From NCBI GenBank assembly GCA_030035585.1, contig CM057481.1, positions 58,413,128 through 58,477,127 of the forward strand: a stretch of 64,000 bases of DNA. The letters are read 5' to 3'. This stretch comes from Dugong dugon (taxonomy: Eukaryota > Chordata > Mammalia > Sirenia > Dugongidae). Both the position numbers and the translations under genes were made by a program. This document shows, in pieces, positions 45,379-56,230 of this stretch. Numbering within the stretch: the first letter of the stretch is position 1; the number at the start of each line of letters is the position of its first letter. Under the pieces are notes generated by a model. That model worked only from the letters and a program-made list of their open reading frames with translations. It did no database searches and was not told where the DNA came from.

Positions 45379-45443
45379 GTTCCTCCTTCTTCTCCTCTTC
45401 CTCCTCCTCCTTTTCCTCCTCCTCTTCTTCTCTTTCTCTTTCC
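45379..45443. repeat. polypyrimidine (TCC/TTC)n tract
   Basis: About 65 bp of almost pure C/T with mixed TCC, TTC and TTT units directly following the MIR tail. Such mirror-like tracts can form triplex DNA, but there is no direct evidence here. Confidence 0.9.
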
Positions 45444-45554
45444 TAATAGAATCATCAGGGCGTGTAGTCCCTTGGTTGGGTGGTAAATGGTGTGGAGGTA
45501 GGGAGAATTTTATATCAGGTGCCTGACACTATTCAGAAATAGTTAACGTCTACA

Positions 45555-45765
45555 ACAGTACTGTTCAATAGGCTTCCTGTGATGATGGAAATGTTTTAAT
45601 CTGTACTGCTCAATATAGTAGCCACTAACCACATGTGGTTATGGAGCACTCAGTATGTAGCTGGTTTGACTGAGGAACTAAATTTGAAAATTTATTTGAT
45701 TTAAATATAAATTTAGATAGCCACATGTGATTAATGTCTACCATGTTGGACAGCACAATTCTAGA
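45555..45765. mobile_element. hAT-Charlie-type DNA transposon relic (MER58/MER63-like)
   Basis: 'tgttcaataggcttcctgtgatgatgg', 'tagtagccactaaccacatgtgg', 'gactgaggaactaaatttg', 'agatagccacatgtgattaatgtctaccatgttggacagcac'. Same family as 5335-5560 in the opposite direction. Confidence 0.7.
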
Positions 45766-46640
45766 GCAAGGGTCACATGCTCCAGTGCATCTTGGGAGCA
45801 TACAGGTTACATAAATGAGTGAAGTGAGTTGAGTAGATGATAGGGTGCTATGGACCTTGTGGAAACTAGAGTTGAGACACATGCCCCATTTAAAGGGGGC
45901 AGCCAATACTAGGTTCAACCAGTGCTGCAGGGTAGGTATGTGTCCAGATTTTCTAATGTTTCAAAAGAAGCCAGAAATGTGTTTATGCAAAATCTCCCAT
46001 GTCTACTAACCAGATGTAGACCATGGAACATCGTTATGCAACCTCTAGTTTATAGCCTGCCCCTAAAATCTTGGGGAAAATCTTCCAATTAGAATGTGCA
46101 AAGGAAAAGGAGCAACAGCCTTGTTGCATGCCAGGTCTGATTTGCAGGAAGTGGGACTTCTTGGAGACCCCATTAATGATGCTATCATTGCCTACATCAG
46201 CCTTCAGAAGTAATCTCAGTTCTGGTACCACCAGTCTACATGGATCATAAGCTTAAATAAGCTAATAGTCATAGAAGGGGAATCTTGTCAAGACATTAGT
46301 GTTTCCCGATCCTTCTCATCGCTAATGCTGGGCCACCGACATAAGCATCACCCCCACAGAGGAGAGTGACAGGTACAGTAGCCAGGTCAGTCCTCCATGT
46401 TTAAATCCTCAAGACTCTGAAGGTAAACCCCAAATGATGGAAATGTGAAAAAGATTCTGCCTTGTTTAAATGTAAAGCTGGCCAGAAACTGGTAACTCCA
46501 TTGATCTACCAGAGGATTTCCCCAGTGTATTTATCCACTCATTCACTTACTGAACAAATTTGTTAAGCAACTATCGTGTCTGACTCACCAGCACCATCCC
46601 CTTGCCACTTAGGTGGCCTAGTCTTTATGAAGGAGCTAGA
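45766..46640. other. mostly unassigned
   Basis: No gene recognised. 46530-46575 ('tatccactcattcacttactgaacaaatttgttaagcaactatcg') is a scrap of the ancient repeat seen at 16830. Confidence 0.4.
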
Positions 46641-46644
46641 TACA

Positions 46645-46860
46645 AAGGCAATGTAACACTGGGATTGAGAGCATTATCTTTGGACTCAAACAGGCCTGGC
46701 ATTCAGATTGTGCACTTCCTATTTGACTTTAAGCAAAAGACTTCTTTAATTCTTAGTACACCATCTACAAAATGGGTGAAGTAAGAATACCTTCCTTCTA
46801 CACTGGTGAGAAGATTAAATGAGGAAATTAAGTCAAGGGCTTAGCATAACCATAGTAATC
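46645..46860 (+). mobile_element. MIR SINE
   Basis: 'ttgagagcattatctttggactcaaacaggcctggcattcagattgtgc', 'acttctttaattcttagtacaccatctacaaaatgggtg', 'gagaagattaaatgagg'. Confidence 0.85.
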
Positions 46861-47482
46861 CCTAAAATAGACGTTTCCAGATAATGGAGTATATCTCTGC
46901 TCCCTACAGTAACATACCAAAGGGAGTGATCTCCCTCGGCCAGGAGTATTATTTTATCACTGACTTTATTTAGAATTGATGGTGCAGGGTGATAATTAAA
47001 AGCTGAGTAACGTGTAGTTGGTTTTGTTATTGTTTTCAAATTCTCTCAGATCGTTGCACCCCATTTTGTCTGCACCCTGGGAGACTGCTACCATTGCCCT
47101 GCCCCCTTGACACACCACTGGCTTCAAATCATCCCTTCTGAAGTCTTACTTTCTGAATATCCTTAATATTTGCTTTACTGCCTCTTGTAATCACTGGTCA
47201 GTTGTATATACACTGATGACTTGAAAATAAACTCCATGCAAACATATATTGAGCACTTATGATACAGGGTGGCTAACTTACCCCATTTTTCCCAGGATTT
47301 TTTCTGGTGTGGGCACTGAAAATTCCACATCCTTTCAGTCCTATGCAAGCCAGATCATCCTAGACATGCCAGGCATTATGTAAAGGTGGTGGGGAAGGTA
47401 AGAAGCCAGGGTTCGAATACCAAGAGTCTAAGTATCATTTATTTCGTGTAACCTTAGAGGTGAAAGAACTACCCACTAAATG

Positions 47483-47540
<58 letters not shown>

Positions 47541-48539
47541 TACATACTTCAAAGCTCCGCTAACACAGACCTCACCCAGATCCCCTGCCTTTAGCATCGC
47601 ATAAACATCAGCCTACACCCAAAAATCACCTCCATGTGCCCAGAATTATCCGACTGAACCTGAAGTACTGAGTTAGCAACCATCTCTTCATGCCCTTTCT
47701 TGTCTCGCATGTTTTGATGTGCCTGCTAAGGGAATGTTCAACACCTCCTAAAGGAGGCCCCACAGACAGACGTGGAGCCCAAGCCAAACTGATCATTGCA
47801 TAATTGATAATAGGCCTTTTGTATTCACATTCTATTTCGATTATCGTGTGAAACAGGTGACAGGTGTTCAGAGAACATTACCCAAGCTGCCTGTTGCTGA
47901 GAACATCCTGAGACCAGCTGGGGCAAGGAGCCCAGAGGAAATCCCCATAGTAATTTAATAGTTCACAGGGCTTTGGGTTTGTGAGGATTACAATGAAGAA
48001 TTAAAGAGATATTGACCACCCACTTAAGAAGGGCCTTTGTGTTTTTTCCCTTGATACTTCTGCACTGAATATTTGGTTCCCAAGGAATTGCTGCAGGTTA
48101 ACCAAGATGAAAACATTTTTTCCAAAGGGTATATGTTGCTACTTAACACAAGAAACAATTAAACCGAAAACATCTAGAAAGTGAGAAGGCTGCTTAGAAA
48201 CCCTCAATTCAGGGTATGCCAATTTTTGAGGGGTAGGCAGGGCAGGGAGGGGGAACGTCTAATTTCTCTTTTCAGAGGATTTGTACTAGAGCCAGATGTT
48301 TAAGGAAAACCTTAGAATGCAATCTCTCAGGATCAGAAGTAGACAGTGAAACAGCCTGCCTTGTCTGGCAGAACATTTCGCTTGATTTCTTAGAACTCAT
48401 TCTTCTGCATTTACAGCTAGCTTTTTCAAAGATGATAGAGCTACCACCTTCCTGGATGTTCTGAATTTAGTTTCAGTTGGCTTAACTTTTTCAGTATTTA
48501 TCCCCTGCTTTTGCAGGCAGTTTAGTCATTCAGAACAAG
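46861..48539. other. long repeat-poor stretch
   Basis: About 1.7 kb interrupted only by the (CA)n at 47485-47534. No coding frame of note and no transposon recognised. A candidate for unique or conserved non-coding DNA, untested. Confidence 0.4.
47485..47534. repeat. (CA)25 microsatellite
   Basis: Uninterrupted run of about 25 CA dinucleotides followed by imperfect 'caaacacatacatac'. Confidence 0.98.
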
Positions 48540-49110
48540 TTTGGGTCAGAATTCATTCAACAAACATTTATTAACTGTGACCTATAATATACAACACATA
48601 TGAGACACAAGTCATTTCATATTCATCCCCCAGGTACCTCTGGAGTGTCCATGTGCTAAGCACTAAGTTAGGCCCTGGAGACATGTTCTGTATGTGGAGT
48701 TTATATTCCAATGACAGAACACTTGCTTTGGAGAAAAATAAAGTGGGGTAAGGGGGATGGAAAGTGCTGGAGTAGGGGGGTGAAAAGTAATATAGAACAA
48801 AAACTTGAAAAAGGTGAGAGAATTAGCCAAATGGATATTTGTTCCTGGCAGAGGAAGCAGCCTATGTAAAGGCCCTGCGGCAGAGGGTACCTGGCATGTT
48901 TCAGGCTAGTCTAAGGACTTCAGCTGTACTCGGAGTGAAATTGAAATCTTTAATAGGGTTTTGCATAAAGGAGTGATGTCATCCACATCAGGTCTTAACA
49001 GGATCACACTGACCGCTGTGTGAGAAACAGTAAGGGTCATGAATAAAAGCAGGGAGGCTTCTTAGAGGGCTGTTAGAATTATCCAGGGCAGAAATGGCAA
49101 CACCGTGAGA
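48540..49110. repeat. ancient interspersed repeat (class uncertain)
   Basis: 'attcattcaacaaacatttattaac', 'tgctaagcactaagttaggccctggagac', 'gaggaagcagcctatgtaaaggccctgcggcagagg', 'taaaggagtgatgtcatcc' is a widely shared mammalian string, the most complete copy in the window. A fragment of it reappears inside an L1 at 63162-63218. Confidence 0.65.
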
Positions 49111-49289
49111 GGGAGGCATAGTTCTAGCCATCAACAAATATGTAACTACTGGGGTAAGTAGGTATTTGCAGTATTTTAATTAAGATGAGGCAGAATGAAG
49201 TAATAATGAAAAGTGAACTGAGGCACGAGTGGCTAAATAAACCACTAAGGGAAGACTTCTTAGAGTTGGCGGCTGTAAGAAGAACTTCT

Positions 49290-49420
49290 CAATCTTTAAG
49301 TCCTCCATCCCTTCTCTTTCTCTCCCTTCCTCTCAGTTTATCTTCCTCTCTAGATCTTTCCATATGCCTCTCTCTCTCCTTCATTCTTCGTCTTTCCTTC
49401 CATGACATCTTTTCTTTCTT
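49290..49420. repeat. pyrimidine-rich low-complexity tract
   Basis: Dominated by CTTCC/CTCT units ('cttctctttctctcccttcc', 'cctctctctctccttc'). Long but imperfect. Confidence 0.85.
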
Positions 49421-49557
49421 TAGTAATAGTCTATAGTTTTTTATATTATATTTTTAGCATCTTACTTTTGCTGTTCTCAAATCTGTTATCACTTCATTTT
49501 CCTCCTAGATGCGAATAGAATTCAGCACATTGCATATTGCATTAAAGCAGGTTTGAG

Positions 49558-50905
49558 GATAAACAAACTATGGTACATACACACTATGCGACGAGAAAGA
49601 ACAATGATGAATCTGTGAAGCATCTCAAAACATGGATGAAACTGGAGGACATTATGCTGAGTGAAGTAAGTCAATCACAAAAGGACAAATATTGTATGAG
49701 ACCTCTATTGTAAAAACCCATGAAAAAGTTCACACGCAAAATGTAACAATGTTTGTTGGTTACCAGGGATGGGAGGGGTGGGGTGGGGGGAAATACTAAA
49801 TAGGCAATAGATAAGTGGTATCTTGGGTGAAGGGTGAGACAGTACACAATACAGGGGAAACTAGCACAACCTGTACAAGGAAAGGTCATGGAAGCCCCAT
49901 AGACACATCCAAACTCCCTGAGGGACTGAACTGCTAGGTAGAGGGCTGTGGGGACCATGGTCTCAGGGAACATCTAGCTCAATTGGCATAATACAGTTTA
50001 TAAAGACAATGTTCTACATTGTACCTTGGTGAGTAGCATCTGGGGTCTTAAAAGCCTGTGAGCGGCCATCTAAGATACTCCACTGGTCTCATCCCTTCGG
50101 GAGCAAGGGAGAATGAAGAGAACAGGATACAAGGAAAAGATTAGTCCGAAGGACTAACAGACCACAGCTACCAAGGCCTCCACCACACTGAATCCAGTAC
50201 AGCTGGATGGTGCCTGGCTACCACCACTGACTGCTCTGACCAGGATCACAACAGAGGGTAGGTACTGGACAGAGCTGGAGAAGGATGTAGAACAAAATTC
50301 TAACTCACAAAAAAAAAAAAAAAGACCAGATTTACTGGCCTAAAGGAGACTGGAGAAACCCCGAGAGTATGGCCCCCAGACACCCTTTTAGCTCAGTGGT
50401 GAAGTCATCTCCAAGGTTCACCGTTCAGCCTGGGAGTGGACAGCCCCATAAAACCAAATGGGACTAATGAGGTACAGCAGTCCAGGGACAAGGGCCAGAA
50501 GGCAGAAGGGGACAAGGAAGCTGGTGACAGGGAATCCAAGGTTGAGTAAGGATAGTGTTGATGTGTTGTGAGGTTGTTAACCATTGTTCTAGGGCAACAT
50601 GTGTACTAACTGTTAAATGAGAAACTATTTTGTTCTGTAAGCCTTCATCTAAAGTGAGAATAGCAGCACAATTGGAAGAGCGTAGTCGATGTCACTGAAC
50701 TGTGCATGTAGAAATTTTTAAAATGGTTTATCTTTGGCTATGTGTATTTTCACCAAAAAACAAAAAAAAGGTCGAGAAGGGAGCGGGTTGACATGTTGTG
50801 GGGTTGTTAACCCATGAATGTCCTAAAACAATATGTGTACTACTGTTTCATGAGAAACTATTTGTTCTGTAAGCCTTCACCTGAAGTACAATTAAAAAAA
50901 AATAA
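49558..50905 (+). mobile_element. L1 3' end with a second copy of its 3' tail, one shared TSD
   Basis: Starts in ORF2's last codons ('aactatggtacatacacac') and runs through 'tgggtgaagggtgagacag' and the full lineage-specific 3' UTR to about 50655. A 100-bp extension follows ('cactgaactgtgcatgtagaaattttt...', an L1-like tail). Then a repeat of the last about 130 bp of the 3' UTR lies at 50770-50905 ('gtcgagaagggagcgggttgacatg'). AAAGCAGGTTTGAG (49544-49557) and AAAGCGGGTTTGAG (50906-50919) bracket the whole assembly. Confidence 0.9.
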
Positions 50906-50954
50906 AAAGCGGGTTTGAGCACTGAAATGATGGCTTCTGATGGTCAAAATATGA

Positions 50955-51136
50955 CAAACTGATAAAATATCATTTGAAATAAAGGGGTTTGGAGTGGAAG
51001 AGTGACGTATAGATGAAAATACGTTGGCAGAATATTAAGGTTGAAGCTGGGTGATGTGACCCTCTGAAGTTTAATATGCTATTGTCTCTACTTTTGTGAA
51101 TGTTTGAATTTTTTCCTAATAAAAAGTTTGAAAAAC
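50955..51136 (+). mobile_element. L1M 3' end
   Basis: 'aaggttgaagctgggtgatgtgaccctctgaagtttaatatgctattgtctctacttttgtgaatgtttgaattttttcctaataaaaagtttg' is the terminal L1M sequence, with the AATAAA polyadenylation signal at the end. Confidence 0.85.
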
Positions 51137-51654
51137 TCACCAGGTCATTATCATGAGAAATTGTTATCCATGACCCTGAGTGTCTGATATCTTTTAGAAA
51201 TTTTATCTTTGAAACTCTTTTGGTTGGAAACATCTCTGAATAGAGTGATTTATAAGAGTAAACATTTCAGGAATGTTTATATTTAAACATGTATATGTAA
51301 AAAGGTATATTTTAAATATGCGAGCAGGATAGTGCAGATCTTTCTCTATATCTTGATTTGACTTACTATTATGTCAGCCCTTCCAGCCTTACAAAGTATA
51401 TCTAACAGAGGACATTCAAAATAATTGGCACTGCTTGAAACAGTAACTGAATAAAGCAGATTTTAATCACCACAGATCAGCAGGTGGTAGGTGTGCAACA
51501 AATATTTGTGGAGCTGAACTCAGAAGGAATCTGTATCCAAATATCTACTCAAAACCAGTTTTAGTCTATAAATGCTTAAAAAATGAACGCTAGAGGTCAG
51601 TGTTCTCACACTGAGAAAGAATGGAAGGCGTAGCAAGTGACCACAGGACAGAAT
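51137..51654. other. no recognised feature
   Basis: Unique-looking sequence upstream of the duplicated segment. Confidence 0.4.
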
Positions 51655-51862
51655 GGGCATTCACTTGTGGCGAAGCCTGACTTCCCCAACCTGATGCAAG
51701 TCGCAAAAATCGTTTTCTAAATACTCAAGAGCAAAGAAAAGGGTATAGATGTGTCCTCACCACCACCATCCCAGAATCATGCCCGATCTCCAAATGACCA
51801 GAGGAAACACTTTTAACGATGGTTCTGGCAAAGGGATTATTTTCCAGAAATCAGGTAGCCCC
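51655..51862 (+). repeat. duplicated non-transposon segment, copy A
   Basis: From 'gggcattca' to 'cagg(t)agcccc' it is collinear with 55446-55650. Long shared runs include 'aagcctgacttc', 'gttttctaaatac', 'gatgtgtcct', 'gatctccaaatgacca', 'ggaaacacttttatcaatgg'-type and 'tctggcaaagggattattttcca'. I estimate 80-85% identity by eye. I do not recognise it as a named repeat. Confidence 0.85.
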
Positions 51863-52320
51863 TTCTAAATAGCCTTTCAAAGAGTGGGGAAAATTTACTA
51901 GAATAAAGTTCACGTTTTAATTCAACTTCCGTGAGAAAAGCCGGTTGCAGAGAAATCTCTATACAACGTTCACATTTATATAAAAACAAGCAATGATCAA
52001 AAACTCCCTGTACCTGTGAGTTTGTGCATATAACTTATGTGAGCATGGAGAAAGGTAAGAAAGGATATAAAGCCATTAGTAAATATGCCCCTTGTAGTGG
52101 AGTGAGCATGAGCCAAGAAATACCAAGACAGTAGCAAACTGGAAGCATGTTGACGGCGTAATGGTTACAAAATGTAGACTGTCAAATTCTGCTTTGCTGT
52201 AATTTTGCTCAAGTTGTAGACACACGCAGAAAGTCTGAAGGGTTCTCAGTATAAATGAAAACATGGATTGGTGATGAAATTTGGGGGAATTTTCTTTTGG
52301 GTCATCACTGTTATTTTGAT
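51863..52320. other. no recognised feature
   Basis: Unique-looking sequence between the duplicated segment and a SINE. Confidence 0.4.
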
Positions 52321-52322
52321 AT

Positions 52323-52527
52323 TGTTGTTGTTAGTTGCCAGTGTCGATTCTGACTCATGACAACGCCCTGAGTTGCAGAGTAGAACTGCCCCACAGCATT
52401 TTCAAGGCTATAACCTTTTGGAAGCAGATCGTCAGGCCTTTCTTTCCAGATGCCTCTGGGTGGGTTTGAATTCGCCAACCTTTTGGCTAGTAGTCAAGCG
52501 CTTAACTGTTTGCACCACCCAGGAACA
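52323..52527 (-). mobile_element. AfroSINE-type element
   Basis: 'gttgttagttgccagtgtcgattctgactcatg', 'agagtagaactgccccacagcattttcaaggctataacc', 'cagatcgtcaggcctttctttccagatgcctctgggtgggtttgaattcgccaacc', 'ttgcaccacccagg'. Confidence 0.93.
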
Positions 52528-53211
52528 ACTTGTTATCTTAATAGCAGTTTTGAAGCATACACTTCAAAATTCAGAGTAGTTTAAATGCCTGAGGAGAGAC
52601 TATACTCTATTACTGATTCAGTTAAACCAGTCCTTCCCAAGGAACAGCTACGATGGATGAGGCCCTGGATTCCTCAGCTTCCAGATGACCAGCCCTTTCT
52701 TTACCAGTTGTTTGGGGTTGCCAGATATTTCTCTGTCCCTAAACTCCCCATTTGAACTTGTATCATTCCTGTGATGCATTTTCTTCTCTTCACACAGATT
52801 ACATATACCAGCATCGCAAAGTCTCAGACTCAACACATTTTCACAACTGAAATTGTGTCTTTCTTTTTCTGTGCTAGAAGAACCTTCACTATTGCTCTGT
52901 TAAAGCTAAGATTGCATGTTAAACTCAGCCAAAGTCATTCTTGTCTTTTAAAACTATTTCCGCAATAACCTGTAAGGAAAAAAATTCTCTCTATTCTATA
53001 GTTACAGATCAGAGAGAAGAAAAAGGAGCACTTGATACAACAATAAATATTAAATTACTACAAGAAAAAAATAAGCATAATGGTTACTTTAATTCCTCAG
53101 AAAGACACCTTTAAAGTATAAGAAGTATAAGACAAAAGCTTTGCTTTACAAAAGCTCACGTAAAAGATGAAAAGACAAGCTACTGACTGGGAGAAATCCA
53201 ACAAAGGACTG
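52528..53211. other. no recognised feature
   Basis: Unique-looking sequence, with no coding frame I can support. Confidence 0.4.
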
Positions 53212-53766
53212 TTGTTAGGTGTCATCGAGTTGGTTCTGATCTGCAGTGACACGATGTACAACAGAACGAAACACTACCCAGTCCTGTGTCGTCCTCACAA
53301 TCGTTGCTACGTCTGAGTCCATTTTTGGCAGCCATTGTGTCAATCCATCTCACTGAAGGTCTTCCTCTTTTTTGCTGACCCTCTACTTTACCAAGTATGA
53401 TGTCCTTCTCCAGGGGCTGATCCCTCCTGATAACATGTCCAGAGTACATGACACTAAGTTTCACCATCCTCATTTCTAAGGAGCATTCTGACTGTACTTA
53501 CTCCAAGACAGATTTGTTCATTCTTCTGGCAGTCCATGGTACACTCAATACTCTTTGCCAACACCATAGTTCAAATATGTCAACTCCTCTTTGGTCTTCC
53601 CCATTCACCTTCCAGCTTTCACATGTATATGAGGCAATTGAAAATACCGTGGCCTGGGTCAGGCTCACCTTAATACATTAGTCTTCAAAGTGACGTCTTT
53701 GCTTTTTAATACTTTAAAGGGGTCTTTTGCGGCAGATTTGCCCAATGCGATACCTCATTTGATCTC
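53212..53766 (-). mobile_element. RTE (BovB-type) LINE, 3' ORF and tail
   Basis: The largest RTE piece here. Read from the minus strand it covers the end of the reverse-transcriptase ORF and the 3' end. On the plus strand: 'gttgttaggtgtcatcgagttggttctgatctgcagtg', 'aacagaacgaaacactacccagtcctg', 'ccatctcactgaaggtcttcc', 'gtatgatgtccttctccaggggctgatccctcctg', 'ggagcattctgactg', 'gcagtccatggtac'. A fragment of the ORF remains open at 53222-53473 but is truncated. Confidence 0.93.
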
Positions 53767-53769
53767 TCT

Positions 53770-54252
53770 CTTTTTAATTTTATTGTGTTTTAGGTGAAAG
53801 TTGCAGCACAAATTAGTTTCTCACTCTAAAATTTATACACACATTATTTTGTGACATTGTTTGCAATCCCCACAATGTGTCAGCACTCCTCCCCTTTCTC
53901 TTTCCACCCTGGATTCTCCATGTCCATTCGTCCGGTTTTCCTGTCCCTCCTGCCTTCTCGTCTTTGCTTTTGGGCATGAGTTGCCCATTTGGTCTCATAG
54001 ACTTGTTTGAACTAAGAAGCACATTCCTCACGTGTGTTATTGCTTGTTTTATAGGCCTGTCTAATCTTTGGCTGAAAAGTAGACTTCAGGAGTGGCTTCA
54101 GTTCTGAGTTAGCGGGGTGTCTATGGACCATAGTCTCAGAGGTTCCTCCAGTCTCTGTCAAACCGGTAAGTCTGATCTTTTTTTGTGAATTTGAATTTTG
54201 TTCTACATTTTTCTCCTGCTCTGTTCCGGACCATCTATTATGATTCCTGTCA
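53770..54252 (-). mobile_element. L1 3' UTR, antisense
   Basis: Antisense form of the lineage 3' UTR: 'ttattgtgttttaggtgaaagttgcagcac', 'ttgcaatccccacaatgtgtcagcac', 'tgtccattcgtccggttttcctg', 'ggcctgtctaatctttggctg', 'aagtctgatctttttttgtgaatttgaattttgttctacatttttctcc'. It abuts the RTE piece, so one of them inserted into or beside the other. Confidence 0.93.
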
Positions 54253-54915
54253 GAAATGACAACATTTTAGAAATGGAGACAGATCAGTGGTTGTCAGGGG
54301 GTTAGGAACCATGGGGGTTGAGGGAAAGGAGGTGCAAGAGAGATGGGTGTGGTTATAAAAGGGCAACTTGGGGGACACTTGGGGTGATGGGGCCGTTCAG
54401 TCTCATGACTGTGGCAGTGAGCTTATATATGAACCTACACAGGTGATAAAACTGTATAGAGTGAAATATACACCTCCACACAAATGAGTACAAGTAAAAT
54501 TAGGGAAATCTGAATATGAATACAGTTGGTGGATTGTATCAATGTCAATCTCCTGGTTATTGTTGTACTACAGTTTTGCATGGAGTCCCTGGGTGGTGCA
54601 AATGGTTAACATACTCTGCTGCTAACTGAAAGGTTGGAAATTCAGTCTACCCAGAGGTGCTTCAGAAGAAAGGCCTAGAAATTTATTTCTGAAAAACCAG
54701 CCACTGAAAACCCTAAGCACAGTTCTACTCTGACACGCACGTGGTCGCCATGACTCAGAATCAACTTGATGGCAACTTTTTTTTTTTTTAATAGTTTTGC
54801 AGAATGTTAACATTGGGGGAAATTGAGTAAAGGGTACATAGAATCTCTGTATATTATTTTTTATACAACTAAACGTGACTCTACAATGATCTCAATAAAA
54901 TTTTTCAATTAAAAG
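54253..54915 (+). mobile_element. L1M 3' end interrupted by a SINE
   Basis: 'agatcagtggttgtcagggggttaggaacc', 'gggtgtggttataaaagggcaac', 'cacaggtgataaaactgtatagagtg', 'gtggattgtatcaatgtcaatctcctgg' and, beyond the SINE, 'aatgttaacattgggggaaattgagtaaagggtacatagaatctctgtatattattttt'. Continuous L1M 3' UTR once the SINE is removed. Confidence 0.9.
54581..54792 (+). mobile_element. AfroSINE-type element with 9-bp TSD
   Basis: 'tggagtccctgggtggtgcaaatgg', 'ctaactgaaaggttgg', 'ccagaggtgcttcagaagaaaggcctagaaatttatttctgaaaaaccagcc', 'tcgccatgactcagaatcaacttgatggcaac', then a T-run. AGTTTTGCA flanks it at 54572-54580 and 54793-54801. Confidence 0.94.
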
Positions 54916-55445
54916 ACTATATAAAGCAATGGTTTAAGAATCCAAACAATGCAGCTACTCGGTCCATGGCAATTTGAGTATTTCTTCAAACTCTTCGCCA
55001 ATTATTTTTTGCTATTTGTTCAGATTGAAATTTTGTCTAACATCTGAAAAGTGATTGTTTCCCTGTCCTGAGATGTTTGCTGAGTCGGTGATCAAAATTA
55101 TCTGAGATAACAGTTCCCCAAGGAAAAAGAGGAAAAAAAATTTCCAAAGTAAATTGGTTATTTGAACAATTGCCACAAAAATTACAGTATTGGAAATGGG
55201 AAATGGTAATGCTGGGAAAGCACAAAACTTCCTCACTTATCATCGTTTCAAAATATTTTGACAGGCTGTGTGGATGAGGACCTACAATGGACTCCCTAAT
55301 CAGCATGTTAATTCATTTCATGTGGAGAGCATTTGGCATTAAAAAAAATTTTTTTTTTCCACCTGGTGTATAATAAGCTCCTCTCTGCTCCAACCAACTC
55401 ACATTAATTATCAGATCTGCTATAACTGTCACTGCCAGCTTTCCT
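54916..55445. other. repeat-free stretch, candidate conserved non-coding DNA
   Basis: No transposon signature. 55235-55445 carries balanced, motif-like sequence ('tcagcatgttaattcatttc', 'cacattaattatcagatc', 'cctgggcattcaattg') next to duplicated copy B. Conservation is only a guess. Confidence 0.35.
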
Positions 55446-55650
55446 GGGCATTCAATTGTTATGAAGCCTGACTTCACCAACCTCATTCAAGTGACATAAA
55501 CTGTTTTCTAAATACCCAAGAGCAGAGAAGAGTACAGATGTGTCCTTACCACCACCACCCCAGAATCACATCTGATCTCCAAATGACCAAAGGAAACACT
55601 TTTATCAATGGCTCTGGCAAAGGGATTATTTTCCAGGAGTCAAGTGGCCC
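55446..55650 (+). repeat. duplicated non-transposon segment, copy B
   Basis: Collinear with 51655-51862 in direct orientation, about 3.8 kb away. It contains 'gaagcctgacttcaccaacctc', 'aactgttttctaaatacccaagagcagagaagag', 'gatgtgtccttaccaccaccaccccagaatcac', 'gatctccaaatgaccaaaggaaacac'. Outside these limits the two flanks do not match. Confidence 0.85.
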
Positions 55651-55747
55651 TGAGGTTCCACCTAAGTGTAGAGGGGCAGCATGGATTAGTCAGAATAGTC
55701 TAAGTTCTGCTCATGTAACAACCCCCAAATCTTAAAATGGCAGGGTT

Positions 55748-55993
55748 AGGCAATACATGGGATTAAATTATAAAAAACTTCATATATACACACATGAATG
55801 AGTGCTTGTAAAATCTGGTGAAAACTGAATAAAGTCTATAGTCTAGTTAACAGTAATGTACCAATGTCAATTTCCTGGTTATATATTGTACCTCAGCTAT
55901 GTAAGATGTCACCATTGGGGGAAGCTGGGTGAAGGGTACATGGGACTCTATGTACTTTTCGCAACTTTCTGAGAATCTATAATTATCTCAGAA
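55748..55993 (+). mobile_element. L1M 3' end with perfect 17-bp TSD
   Basis: 'aatctggtgaaaactgaataaagtc', 'gtaccaatgtcaatttcctgg', 'gtcaccattgggggaagctgggtgaagggtacatgggac', 'caactttctgagaatctataattatctcag'. CTTAAAATGGCAGGGTT flanks it at 55731-55747 and 55994-56010. The interrupted host sequence rejoins across the insertion and may itself be an old LTR ('aacaacccccaaatcttaaaatggc'). Confidence 0.93.
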
Positions 55994-56230
55994 CTTAAAA
56001 TGGCAGGGTTTCTTTCTCACTCACATCACTTGTCCATCTGTGAGTCAGCTGGAGACTCTTCTCTCCTCTGTGTCTCTCTAGGACTCAGGCTGACAGAGCA
56101 GCTCCTGTCTGGAATGTGGCCAGAGGGAAACAGGACTTACAAGGGTCCAGCACTGCCAAGTAAATGTTCTGTCCGGAAGTGACTCACAGCACTACTTACC
56201 ACCACTGTTTGGCTAGCCCTAGTATTATGG

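Noticed and set aside
47485..47534. A CRISPR-like or structured repeat array
   Set aside because: It is a plain (CA)n microsatellite with no spacers.
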